From Sedimentibacter sp. MB35-C1 (lineage in GTDB: Bacteria > Bacillota > Clostridia > Tissierellales > Sedimentibacteraceae): a stretch of 64,000 nucleotides of DNA. Of this stretch, positions 1 through 7,032 are shown piece after piece (the first letter of the stretch is position 1; each line of letters starts with the position of its first letter). The notes beneath the pieces were generated by a model that was not told where the DNA came from, did no database searches, and worked only from the letters and a program-made list of their open reading frames with translations. The stretch covers positions 372,001 to 436,000 of the forward strand of contig NZ_CP133188.1 of NCBI RefSeq assembly GCF_030913635.1. Direction: 5' to 3'. Both the position numbers and the translations under genes were made by a program.

Positions 1-47
1 GGTTAGGCTTTGCTTTCCCCGATAACAGATTTTATTGTTTTAAGTTT

Positions 48-65
48 TTCGTGTGAATGTCGATT
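48..65 (+). repeat. 18-bp motif, copy 1
   Basis: TTTCGTGTGAATGTCGAT. A second copy at 3808-3825 differs at 2 of 18 bases and has the same orientation. The two copies bracket the sigma/holin/peptidase cassette, the IS remnant and the unknown 304-residue gene. The TGTCGAT part is one base off a Spo0A box core (TGTCGAA), but no function can be assigned. Confidence 0.4.
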
Positions 66-108
66 TATATATTGTATCGAATTTTTGTTCGTTTAAATTT
101 TAAAAAAC

Positions 109-142
109 GGTTAACATTTTACTTGCGAATTTTGTTCTTATT
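109..142 (+). promoter_or_regulatory. Putative alternative-sigma promoter of the sigma gene
   Basis: GGTTAACATTTT, 14 bases, then TTCTTATT. The same two blocks at the same spacing stand before the peptidase gene at 929-962. The -35-like TTAACA/TTTACA resembles the TTTACA used by the TcdR/BotR/UviA group of sigma factors, so the cassette's own sigma factor probably recognises both sites and activates itself. The role is inferred; the identical layout is seen directly. Confidence 0.55.
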
Positions 143-160
143 TATTAGGGGGGATAACTA

Positions 161-721
161 ATGAAAAGAAGTTTATACGAGTACTTTAAATTATCACAAA
201 AAAATAATGAAGAATATATAATTTATTTGTATCACAAGTTTCTGCCAATGATAAAGAAATTTGGAAGAAAATTAAATTATGAAGAAGAAGCCGAAAGCGA
301 TTTAACCATTTTTTTATTAGAATTTATTAAAAATATTGATCTTAATAAATTTAAAAATAGAGGTGATGGTGAAATAGTTAATTACATTTACTCCGCATTT
401 AATAGCAAATATATAAATATTTTAAAAACCAATATTAGAAAAAAAATTGATATCTCTACTTACGAGACTGAATTTGTTTGTTATGATTGCTATTCAAGTC
501 TTGAACTAACAAATCTTTTTAGTTTAATAAAAAATTTAAGTACTATACAAAAAAAAATAATATTAGGAAAATTTTACTATGGTTATTCTGATATTGAATT
601 ATCTCAAATTTTACGCATTTCAAGACAAGCTATTTATAAACAAAAAAAGAAAGCATTTGCATTATTGAAAATAGAAATACTAAAGGCAGGCGATGAATTA
701 TATGGAAGAAAAATTGTTTGA
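161..721 (+). CDS. RNA polymerase sigma factor, TcdR/UviA-like
   Basis: 186 residues. The N-terminal half (about 15-60) is helical and acidic, as in sigma region 2. The C-terminal part (about 125-175) holds a region-4-like helix-turn-helix around SDIELSQILRISRQAIYKQ. Size and layout fit the group-5 sigma factors that switch on clostridial toxin or bacteriocin genes (TcdR, BotR, UviA). AGGGGGG lies 8-13 bases before the ATG. The gene overlaps the downstream holin gene by 29 bases, the same order as uviA-uviB of the C. perfringens bacteriocin plasmid. It is very AT-rich and lysine/asparagine-heavy, which suggests transfer. A phage-type sigma-like regulator is the alternative. Confidence 0.65.
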   Translation: MKRSLYEYFKLSQKNNEEYIIYLYHKFLPMIKKFGRKLNYEEEAESDLTIFLLEFIKNIDLNKFKNRGDGEIVNYIYSAFNSKYINILKTNIRKKIDISTYETEFVCYDCYSSLELTNLFSLIKNLSTIQKKIILGKFYYGYSDIELSQILRISRQAIYKQKKKAFALLKIEILKAGDELYGRKIV

Positions 722-929
722 AGTTGCAGCAACTCAAGGAATATGGGCAGTTTTATCTATTTCTTTAATTTTTTATATTTTAAAAGCACAGGAAAAAAGA
801 GATACAAGACAGGAAGAGAGAGAGAAAAATTATCAAAATATAATTACAATGTTAAGTGATAAATTAAATATTGTAGAAGATATAAAATCTGATATTAGCG
901 AAATTAAAAATAATATTTTTAATAAATAG
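693..929 (+). CDS. BhlA/UviB-family holin-like protein
   Basis: 78 residues: one N-terminal membrane helix (about 16-33, IWAVLSISLIFYILKAQEKR), then a highly charged region likely to form a coiled coil. This is the BhlA/UviB pattern of small holin-like proteins linked to release of bacteriocins or phage lysins across the membrane. An AAAGG sequence precedes the ATG at 693; a second ATG at 702 is possible. It overlaps the sigma gene, so the two are translationally linked. The cell-wall peptidase gene follows 99 bases downstream, giving a regulator-holin-hydrolase cassette. Confidence 0.7.
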   Translation: MNYMEEKLFEVAATQGIWAVLSISLIFYILKAQEKRDTRQEEREKNYQNIITMLSDKLNIVEDIKSDISEIKNNIFNK

Positions 930-962
930 GTTTACATTTTTAAATTAAAATTGTTTCTTATT
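929..962 (+). promoter_or_regulatory. Putative alternative-sigma promoter of the peptidase gene
   Basis: GGTTTACATTTT, 14 bases, then TTCTTATT, matching 109-142 block for block. It begins at the stop codon of the holin gene and ends 66 bases before the peptidase start. It implies that the peptidase has its own transcript under the same sigma factor as the upstream genes. Confidence 0.55.
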
Positions 963-1028
963 AATGAAAGTTTAAATTAACCTAGGAAATTTAAATCTTG
1001 GTACAATAAATTTTAGGAGGAATTAAAA

Positions 1029-1700
1029 ATGTCATTTCAAACAACATTAATGTCAAAAATAAGAGAGTACACACCCTTGAAACTTACTTACAATACTGTT
1101 ACTAGAGAGTTAAAAGTCCCATATTATTATGGTGGGAAAAAAACACCTGCTCAAATAAAAAATGCATTATTGGGTACTCCTGCCGTATTTACTTCCACTG
1201 GAGGATTAAAAACAGCAGACGAGATACAATCCATTATAAATTCAAATAAGAGCAATTATGGTGTAGATTGTTCCGGCTTCGCTTATTATGTTCTTAACGA
1301 AGCTTCTGATGGAGCTGTCATGGACCAATTTGGTGCTTCTTATTCTAGTGGGGTTTCATCATCAAATATGACATCATCTGAAAACGGAACTGTTAAAACA
1401 AAAGCCAAGGACATAGTTACTGGCTGTACTATCGGTTTAACAGGACATGTTATGGTCATTTCTAATGTTATTAAAGGAAGTGATGGACGTGTAATTCAAA
1501 TAAATTACTATCACTCAGAAACAACAACAAAACCTGGAGGACAAGATGGGGTTAATGCAGGTTATATCACCATAGGTGATGAAAATCAAGACTTGGATGG
1601 TTCATCTCAAACATGGAATGACACATATGATTACGGTTATGCATTAAAAGATATTTATGTAAGAACAATTTTATTGTCAAGTCTTGCAAGCCTAGTATAA
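1029..1700 (+). CDS. NlpC/P60- or CHAP-like cysteine peptidase (probable cell-wall hydrolase)
   Basis: 223 residues. The motif YGVDCSGFAYYVL puts a nucleophile at Cys81. GHVMVISNV supplies the likely His140, and INYYHSE near 159-163 may supply the third polar residue, the usual order of NlpC/P60-type papain-fold enzymes that cut cell-wall peptides. There is no signal peptide, so export would need the adjacent holin, as for phage endolysins. AGGAGG lies 8 bases before ATG. It could be the lysin of a remnant phage or bacteriocin release module. No separate bacteriocin or toxin gene is seen next to it. Confidence 0.6.
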   Translation: MSFQTTLMSKIREYTPLKLTYNTVTRELKVPYYYGGKKTPAQIKNALLGTPAVFTSTGGLKTADEIQSIINSNKSNYGVDCSGFAYYVLNEASDGAVMDQFGASYSSGVSSSNMTSSENGTVKTKAKDIVTGCTIGLTGHVMVISNVIKGSDGRVIQINYYHSETTTKPGGQDGVNAGYITIGDENQDLDGSSQTWNDTYDYGYALKDIYVRTILLSSLASLV

Positions 1701-1707
1701 ATAAAAA

Positions 1708-1725
1708 ATCCCCTATTTAGGGGAT
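1708..1725 (+). terminator. Terminator stem, T-run lost
   Basis: ATCCCCTA-TT-TAGGGGAT follows the peptidase stop by 7 bases. The expected T-run is missing and IS-like sequence follows. A partial copy of the stem, ATCCCCTATTGAGG followed by six T, lies at about 2707-2726 on the far side of the element, as if the element had entered this terminator. Confidence 0.55.
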
Positions 1726-1736
1726 CCCGACTGTAA

Positions 1737-1775
1737 ACAAAGTCGTAAGATTAGAATAAAATCTTACGACTTTGT
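1737..1775 (+). repeat. Perfect 16-bp hairpin at the IS left end
   Basis: ACAAAGTCGTAAGATT and its exact complement are separated by 7 bases. It probably acts as an insulator or terminator against read-in transcription at the element's left end. Confidence 0.5.
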
Positions 1776-1868
1776 TGCGTTAAAGATATTCAAAAATTGT
1801 TGAAAAATATATGCTTTCAAGTAATTTTATGGTAAAATAAAAACAAGAAAATTAGAGCTGTGTTTACC

Positions 1869-2683
1869 ATGATGAGCAAAGAAACTGATAAAAAACGAGA
1901 ACAGGTACAAATGATGTCGATGGATGAAATTGTTCCACATAATCATCTTCTAAGAGACATTGAAAGAGCAATAGATTTTTCATTTATCTATGATTTAGTT
2001 AAAGAAAAATACTCTGAAGAAAAAGGCAAGCCCAGCCTGGATCCAATCATACTGATAAAAATAGTACTCATACAATATTTGTATGGAATAAAAAGCATGC
2101 GTCAAACGGTTAAGGATATAGAGGTAACCGTAGCGTACAGATGGTTTCTCAGATTAACAATGTACGACCCTGTACCGCATTTTAGCACATTCGGAAAGAA
2201 CTACTCAAGAAGGTTCAAGGGTACGGATTTGTTTGAACAGATATTTACCAAAATATTAGATGAATACAAAAGCAAATGCTACATATGTAAAAATTGTCCA
2301 TATCTAAGTAAATGCACAAACAGCAAGGAACATGTAAAGTTGGTATTTGACACGTCTGGGAAGAATACATTGAGACTTGTGAAGATATACGCCATACAAA
2401 TGGTATGAAGAAAATCTATGATTTAAGAAAAGAAACCATGGAAAGACTTTTCGCAAATGCCAAGGAAAATTACGGATTAAGATATACAAATTACAACGGT
2501 AAACACCTGATGGAAATAAAAGTCGAGCCTACATTAGTTTATCATAATTTAAAGAAATTAGTAAATAAGAAGAAAAAATATGGGCTCTTAAAGCCTATCT
2601 ATTCTCATTTTTGGAGCTTCATTTTCAATATAAAGCATTATTTCGTCATTAATTTAAAAGGGCATTTAGAATTTGCGTTCTAA
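1869..2683 (+). pseudogene. IS1182-family transposase, internally deleted and frameshifted
   Basis: The first part (1869-2340) encodes an N-terminal IS1182-type domain with HNHLLRDIERAIDF and KPSLDPIILIKIVLIQYLYG, then jumps from the LFEQIF region to a C-terminal zinc-like segment, CYICKNCPYLSKCT. About 200 residues with the catalytic acidic triad are missing compared with the usual 450-550. Near 2340-2350 the frame shifts and a TGA replaces an expected Arg codon. The rest (HVWEEYIETCEDIRHTNG, then MKKIYDLRKETMERLFANAK) continues in another frame. It cannot make an active transposase. Confidence 0.8.
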
Positions 2684-2692
2684 ATGCCTTTT
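2661..2692 (+). terminator. Hairpin and T-run at the IS right end
   Basis: GGCATTTAGAA, loop, TTCTAAATGCC, then TTTT. It ends the transposase remnant. A near-identical hairpin (GGTATTTAGAA/TTCTAAATACC) is at 63855-63887. Confidence 0.6.
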
Positions 2693-2733
2693 GTCGTCAA
2701 GCTGATATCCCCTATTGAGGTTTTTTATTTTGT

Positions 2734-3648
2734 TTAATCTGCAGTCCATATATTATTAAAATGCAAAATTTTTTGGTCCGTTTTTAATTCTTCTTTCAGC
2801 TTATATACCTCTTCGGTATCATAATATTTTAACTTTATGTGGTCTAGCTCTCCGCCGTTTTTAGTATAAATATACATATCTACTGACTTGCCTTCGCAGT
2901 ATCCTGTTGACTTAAGAACATTCATATCGCTAGTCTCAAATATTATATCTTTTGTTTTAACCATATTTTTATTAATAAAATGTGCTGATGCTCTTAATCT
3001 TACTGCGTTATCCCATAAATTAAATAACATCACTTCTTTTAATTTACCTGTTTCTGAGGATAGATTAGTAGCCAAAGATGAATTGAACATCATTTGCAAT
3101 GCTCCGTTAGTATTTTTCTCGACATTTTCTGTAATAGGCATTAGTGATTGAGATATGCTTAATAAAAGTGGCGATTCGTAATAATTCTCATTATATTTTA
3201 TAGTTCCATCATCAAAAATGAAAATTTCGTTGCTAGTGTCCTTAAAGTTATATTTCAACTTATAGTAAAACCTGTTACTGTTATGTATTTTAATAGCAAT
3301 TATATTTTTTGGCATAATTAAGTTGTTTTCTAGATACATTCCTTCTAATATTTGCTCGTTTAAAAGAGACTTTTCTTTTAAATTTATTGTTTTTCCAGTA
3401 TAATTTTCTAAAATTATACTGTTTACATCTTCGGAAAACATCCAGTTAAATGTCTCACGTATCAATGACATTTCAGTTATGGTAGCCTTAGAAAAATTCT
3501 CGTTGATTTTCTTTATCTTTAGATCTTGGTACTTGTTTTCTGTCTCTATAATTTTTGTTTTTAAATTATTGTTTTCGAAATAGTATCTTTGCAGTATAAC
3601 TGCCATAAAAATTAATATCACTAAAAAAAATTTATACAGTCCCCTCAT
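2734..3648 (-). CDS. Unknown membrane-anchored protein
   Basis: 304 residues, family not recognised. A short N-terminal membrane segment (about 5-20, YKFFLVILIFMAVILQ) is followed by a coiled-coil-like stretch (about 25-50), then a soluble domain that should lie outside the membrane. There are no cysteine clusters or enzyme motifs; only one Cys (GYCEG) is present. AGGAGG with suitable spacing lies upstream of the start. It stands alone, convergent with the IS remnant and divergent from modE. It is AT-rich like the cassette to its left. It may be a lineage-specific envelope protein. Confidence 0.5.
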   Translation of the reverse strand: MRGLYKFFLVILIFMAVILQRYYFENNNLKTKIIETENKYQDLKIKKINENFSKATITEMSLIRETFNWMFSEDVNSIILENYTGKTINLKEKSLLNEQILEGMYLENNLIMPKNIIAIKIHNSNRFYYKLKYNFKDTSNEIFIFDDGTIKYNENYYESPLLLSISQSLMPITENVEKNTNGALQMMFNSSLATNLSSETGKLKEVMLFNLWDNAVRLRASAHFINKNMVKTKDIIFETSDMNVLKSTGYCEGKSVDMYIYTKNGGELDHIKLKYYDTEEVYKLKEELKTDQKILHFNNIWTAD

Positions 3649-3807
3649 AATAAATATATCCTCCTATCATATTTCCCTTTTTTTATTATACATTTATTTT
3701 AACATTATTTGTAATTTTTTTATTTGTGCAGGAAGAAAAACTAGATAAAGAAGAATCATTTGTCAATTCCTTTATAAAACAGCGATCTTTAAGAAATTAA
3801 AGAATGT

Positions 3808-3825
3808 TTCGTGGGAGTGTCGATA
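3808..3825 (+). repeat. 18-bp motif, copy 2
   Basis: TTTCGTGGGAGTGTCGAT, matching 48-65 at 16 of 18 bases in the same orientation. It lies about 80 bases upstream of modE. It could be a shared regulatory site or the edge of an inserted block. Confidence 0.4.
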
Positions 3826-3907
3826 ATTTTACAAAAAGTTTATTAATACAGAACATGTTGTGATATAATATAATTGTTATATAATTGCATATTACAGAGG
3901 TATAAAA

Positions 3908-4252
3908 ATGAATAAATTTAATTGTTCTTTAAAAATACGCCTGGCAAAGGACGGCGTATTCTTCGGACCGGGTGTCTTAGACTTATTGAGACTTACAGAA
4001 AAATACGAATCTCTGAATGCCGCCGCTAAAAGCATGAATCTTTCTTATTCCAAGGCATACAAAATGATTAACGGAACCGAGAATGCTCTTGGTTTTAAAC
4101 TTCTGGACAGAAAAATAGGAGGTGCTAACGGCGGGGGCTCTACGTTAACACCTGAATGCAGTGAGTTTCTAAATATCTACGAACAGTTCAGCCAAGAGCT
4201 GGAACGCACTTCGGAAGAAATGTTCGATACATATTTCGAGAAATATCTGTAG
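3908..4252 (+). CDS. modE: Molybdate-responsive regulator ModE, DNA-binding domain only
   Basis: 114 residues with the ModE/LysR-type winged helix-turn-helix (about 18-85): LTEKYESLNAAAKSMNLSYSKAYKMI, then the wing GGANGGGSTLTPE. E. coli ModE (262 residues) carries two molybdate-binding TOBE domains after this; here the protein stops. It sits divergent from modC-modB-modA. Two operators of the ModE type (6902-6925, 8115-8138) lie before modA and before the molybdopterin-binding gene, so it probably controls both. How molybdate is sensed without TOBE domains is open. The family is secure; loss of the sensor domain is seen directly. Confidence 0.88.
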   Translation: MNKFNCSLKIRLAKDGVFFGPGVLDLLRLTEKYESLNAAAKSMNLSYSKAYKMINGTENALGFKLLDRKIGGANGGGSTLTPECSEFLNIYEQFSQELERTSEEMFDTYFEKYL

Positions 4253-4284
4253 TTTTTAAACTGTAAACTTTTCGGCTTCAGCAT

Positions 4285-5343
4285 TTATTTCAGCAGAAGC
4301 ACTGAATCTTCCTGAACTCTTAGGAACAGGTTTTCTTTGTCTTTTCTGCTGTTCCATTTTTCTTTATTGACATTAAAATATATGTGTTCTTCAGACTTGA
4401 TGTTGTTTTTATTCTCAAAAATAATTGTATATCCTTGAATTTTTTCTATAATATCTATTATCTTGCATTCAATAATATTGCTTTCGTTTTTAAAGGAATC
4501 ACTATCTGACATCTCAAAGCTGTATGATTGTATTCCCAGAAAATTCACATCATCGACGCTTTTGTTCAACTTGACTTCAATGCCCCATTCTTCAGCATAA
4601 ACCTTATTAGGTGTTAATAATCTGCAGCGCGAAATATTCTTACAGCCTGTAAGCCTTGCCACTGAAGCAAGCTCCGGATTTTTGAATATTTCCTTTGCAT
4701 CGCCAAAAAGAACAGCTTTACCGTCCTCGACTATTACAAGATTCTTGCAGAACTTATATGCTTCCTCCATGCTGTGAGTCACAATTAAAACTTCACCCTT
4801 GTATAGCTTCAGAAGCTCGAGTATATCTGTCTGAATCTGTGATTTTAAATGCGCATCCAGGGCAGAAAATGGCTCATCCAACATAATTACTTCTGGATTA
4901 TATGCAATGCACCTTGCCAGAGCTACTCTTTGCTGCTGCCCTCCTGACAACTGTGAGGGATACTTATTCTCCAGCCCTTGAAGCTGAAAGGTGTTGAGCA
5001 TATCTTCAACAGCAGCCTTCTTTTCTTTTTTGGAAATTTTAAGCCCTATTCCTATATTTTCTTCCACAGTCATATTTGGGAAAAGAGCATAGTTTTGAAA
5101 CAAATATCCTATATTTCTTTCCTGAGGCTTCAAGTTTATTTTTTTTTCGGAATCAAATAAAACCCTGCCGTTAAGCTCAATGATACCTTCGTCAGGCGTC
5201 TCTATTCCCGCTATGCATTTCAGCGTCATGCTTTTCCCGCTTCCAGAGGCGCCCAATAATCCAAGATACTCTTTATCCGTTTCAAATGACAGCTCCAAAT
5301 GAAATCCTTTAAATTTTTTCTTTATATCTACTTTTAAGCTCAT
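4285..5343 (-). CDS. modC: Molybdate ABC transporter ATP-binding protein ModC
   Basis: 352 residues. Walker A GASGSGKS (31-38), Q-loop FQNYALFPN (82-90), signature LSGGQQQR (132-139), Walker B VIMLDEPFSALD (152-163) and switch His190 (VTHSMEEA) are all present. The C-terminal 120 residues form a degenerate TOBE-like region. It energises molybdate uptake with ModB and ModA. Its start overlaps the end of modB by 4 bases (ATGA), so the two are translationally coupled. The gene order modA-modB-modC is the classic one, and modE faces it tail to tail. Confidence 0.92.
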   Translation of the reverse strand: MSLKVDIKKKFKGFHLELSFETDKEYLGLLGASGSGKSMTLKCIAGIETPDEGIIELNGRVLFDSEKKINLKPQERNIGYLFQNYALFPNMTVEENIGIGLKISKKEKKAAVEDMLNTFQLQGLENKYPSQLSGGQQQRVALARCIAYNPEVIMLDEPFSALDAHLKSQIQTDILELLKLYKGEVLIVTHSMEEAYKFCKNLVIVEDGKAVLFGDAKEIFKNPELASVARLTGCKNISRCRLLTPNKVYAEEWGIEVKLNKSVDDVNFLGIQSYSFEMSDSDSFKNESNIIECKIIDIIEKIQGYTIIFENKNNIKSEEHIYFNVNKEKWNSRKDKENLFLRVQEDSVLLLK

Positions 5344-6026
5344 TTGACATTATCCTTGTTTAAATATTTTCTTCCCCTAAAAGTGAAATAGTTCATCAAT
5401 ACTATAACCACAAATGATATTATGAGCACGACAAATACATATTTCATAGCCTCGTCCATATTCCCTGCAGCAACCTCCGCATATATTGCCAGCGGAAGCG
5501 TTCTGGTTATGTTTGCTATGTTTCCTGCCACCATGGCCGTAGCGCCGAATTCTCCCAGCCCTCTGGCAAATGCCAGCACTCCTCCGGAAGCAACTCCCGG
5601 AAGTGCAATCGGCATAACAACCGTCCAAAAAATTTTGCGTTCAGTCATTCCCAATGTCCTTCCCGCAGAGATAAGCTCCTGATCAACCTGCTCAAATGCT
5701 CCTCTTGCAGAACGGTACATAAGCGGAAATGAAACTATGACAGCCGCTATTACAGTGGCTGCCCACGAAAAAACTATTTTTACACTTAAAAATTCCAGTA
5801 AGAACCTACCTATCGGTCTTTTTACACCAAATACCAGCAGAATGAAAAAACCCATTACCGTTGGAGGCAATACCAGCGGCAATGTCAGTATGCCGTCTAT
5901 AATCATTTTTATTTTTTCGGATTTAATACTTACAACCCATCTTGCAACAACAAGCCCCAGAAAAAAAGTAATGATTATTGCTACTGATGCGGTTTTCATT
6001 GATATCAATATCGGTGATAATTCCAT
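5340..6026 (-). CDS. modB: Molybdate ABC transporter permease ModB
   Basis: 228 residues with about five or six membrane helices. The binding-protein-dependent transport signature appears around SAGRTLGMTERKIFWTVVMP (about 142-161), followed by GVASGGVLAFARGLGEFGA, typical of ModB. The length is normal for the family (about 225). It forms the membrane channel of the molybdate importer. It lies 9 bases after modA and overlaps modC. Confidence 0.93.
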   Translation of the reverse strand: MELSPILISMKTASVAIIITFFLGLVVARWVVSIKSEKIKMIIDGILTLPLVLPPTVMGFFILLVFGVKRPIGRFLLEFLSVKIVFSWAATVIAAVIVSFPLMYRSARGAFEQVDQELISAGRTLGMTERKIFWTVVMPIALPGVASGGVLAFARGLGEFGATAMVAGNIANITRTLPLAIYAEVAAGNMDEAMKYVFVVLIISFVVIVLMNYFTFRGRKYLNKDNVK

Positions 6027-6035
6027 GTTTATCTC

Positions 6036-6872
6036 CTATTTGTTAGGTGTGAAACCATACTTTTCAAATATTTTTGATGCATCCTCACTCTGAAGAAATT
6101 CTATAAATAATTTTGCAGCATCTTGATTTTTAGAAGCTTTAACCATACCAACAGGATAAACTATTTTTGACACACTTCCTTCCGGTGCTTCCGCAACAAC
6201 AACCACGTTGTCCTTGCTTGCGGCATCAGTTGCATATACCACACCGGCATCTGCGCTTCCTTCTGCAACCCAGTTCAGAACTTCAGTTACATTTGTTCCC
6301 AAACTTGCCTTAGCAGAAACCTGATCCCATATTCCCAGATTATCTAATGCTTCTTTTGCATATTGTCCTGCAGGAACACTTTCAGGATCTCCAACTGCTA
6401 TAGTATCAGCCTTAAGTATATCCTCAAACGTACTCATTTCTTTGTTGCTTCCTTCCGGCACAATAAGAACTATCTTGTTTTGGAGAAGCTGTACTGTTGA
6501 ATCGTCCGCAATTAGACCTTTTTCATCCAGAGCGTTCATCTGTTTCATAGCCGCTGACATAAATACATCTGCGTCAGCTCCTTCTTCTATCTGTGCCTGA
6601 AGCTTTCCTGAGCTGTCATAAGTTGCATTTACCTTAATAGTTGGATTCTGTTCCATAAACAAAGGCAGTAATTCCTTATCAACACAATTTTTCAAGCTTG
6701 CAGCGGCAGCAAGTAACATTGTTGTCTCAGGCTCTTTTGCTTCATTTTCAGTATTTTCCTGTGCCGGTTCTTCTGATTTTGCTGCTTCATCTTCAGGAGC
6801 TGCTTTTTCAGCACATCCTGCTAATGAAAATACCATACATAGAACCAAAAGTAAACTTAAAATTTTTTTCAT
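6036..6872 (-). CDS. modA: Molybdate-binding lipoprotein ModA
   Basis: 278 residues. A lipoprotein signal ends in LAGC with lipidated Cys20, followed by a low-complexity Glu/Ala linker to about 50. The ModA domain then begins (MLLAAAASLKNCVDKELLPL) and includes YDSSGKLQAQIEEGADADVF, where conserved Ser residues bind the oxyanion. It captures molybdate or tungstate outside the cell. It is the first gene of modABC; the ModE-type operator lies 30 bases upstream of its start. Confidence 0.93.
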   Translation of the reverse strand: MKKILSLLLVLCMVFSLAGCAEKAAPEDEAAKSEEPAQENTENEAKEPETTMLLAAAASLKNCVDKELLPLFMEQNPTIKVNATYDSSGKLQAQIEEGADADVFMSAAMKQMNALDEKGLIADDSTVQLLQNKIVLIVPEGSNKEMSTFEDILKADTIAVGDPESVPAGQYAKEALDNLGIWDQVSAKASLGTNVTEVLNWVAEGSADAGVVYATDAASKDNVVVVAEAPEGSVSKIVYPVGMVKASKNQDAAKLFIEFLQSEDASKIFEKYGFTPNK

Positions 6873-6901
6873 TTTTCTTTTCTCCCTTTAATAATTATTT
6901 T

Positions 6902-6925
6902 CGTTAGATTTTTATAAATATAACG
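6902..6925. promoter_or_regulatory. ModE-type operator upstream of modA
   Basis: CGTTAGAT-8 bases-ATATAACG, an inverted repeat with one mismatch between half-sites, 29 bases before modA. The half-site CGTTATAT is the known core of ModE boxes. The same 8+8+8 layout recurs at 8115-8138. It would let ModE control molybdate uptake. Confidence 0.7.
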
Positions 6926-6955
6926 CTATGTAAAGCATCTACTAAGATACTTCAA

Positions 6956-7011
6956 ACTGCTGAAAAGTCCGCCTGCATTTCTAAGTTTTACAGAACGAAC
7001 TTCTCAGCAGT
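6956..7011 (-). terminator. Long hairpin between the molybdopterin-binding gene and modA
   Basis: Thirteen-base arms ACTGCTGAAAAGT and ACTTCTCAGCAGT pair with one mismatch around a 30-base loop. It lies after the leftward gene at 7033 and before modA. The T-run is poor, so it may only reduce read-through. No molybdenum-cofactor riboswitch architecture was recognised in it. Confidence 0.4.
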
Positions 7012-7032
7012 ATTATACTTAAGACAAAGTCA

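Larger units (their letters stand above)
1730..2710 (+). mobile_element. Decayed IS1182-type insertion sequence
   Basis: Approximate limits. At the left end a perfect 16-bp stem (1737-1752 with 1760-1775) follows CCGACTGTAAACAAAG. At the right end a hairpin (2661-2688) precedes TTTTGTCGTCAAGCTGA, whose complement loosely matches the left tip. The interior carries N- and C-terminal pieces of one transposase with the catalytic centre deleted. The flanking terminator fragments (ATCCCCTATT on both sides) suggest the target. Exact ends and any target duplication cannot be fixed by eye. Confidence 0.6.

Noticed and set aside
3860-3900. ModE operator before modE itself
   Set aside because: Only one half-site resembles GTTATAT; the partner half does not match.
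5422-5682. Plus-strand frames opposite the mod genes and similar long antisense frames elsewhere (e.g. 21678-22157, 7292-7744)
   Set aside because: They lie opposite clearly conserved genes and have no ribosome sites or protein signatures.
6880-7030. Molybdenum-cofactor riboswitch before modA
   Set aside because: Only a simple long hairpin and the ModE-type palindrome are seen; the multi-helix riboswitch pattern was not recognised.
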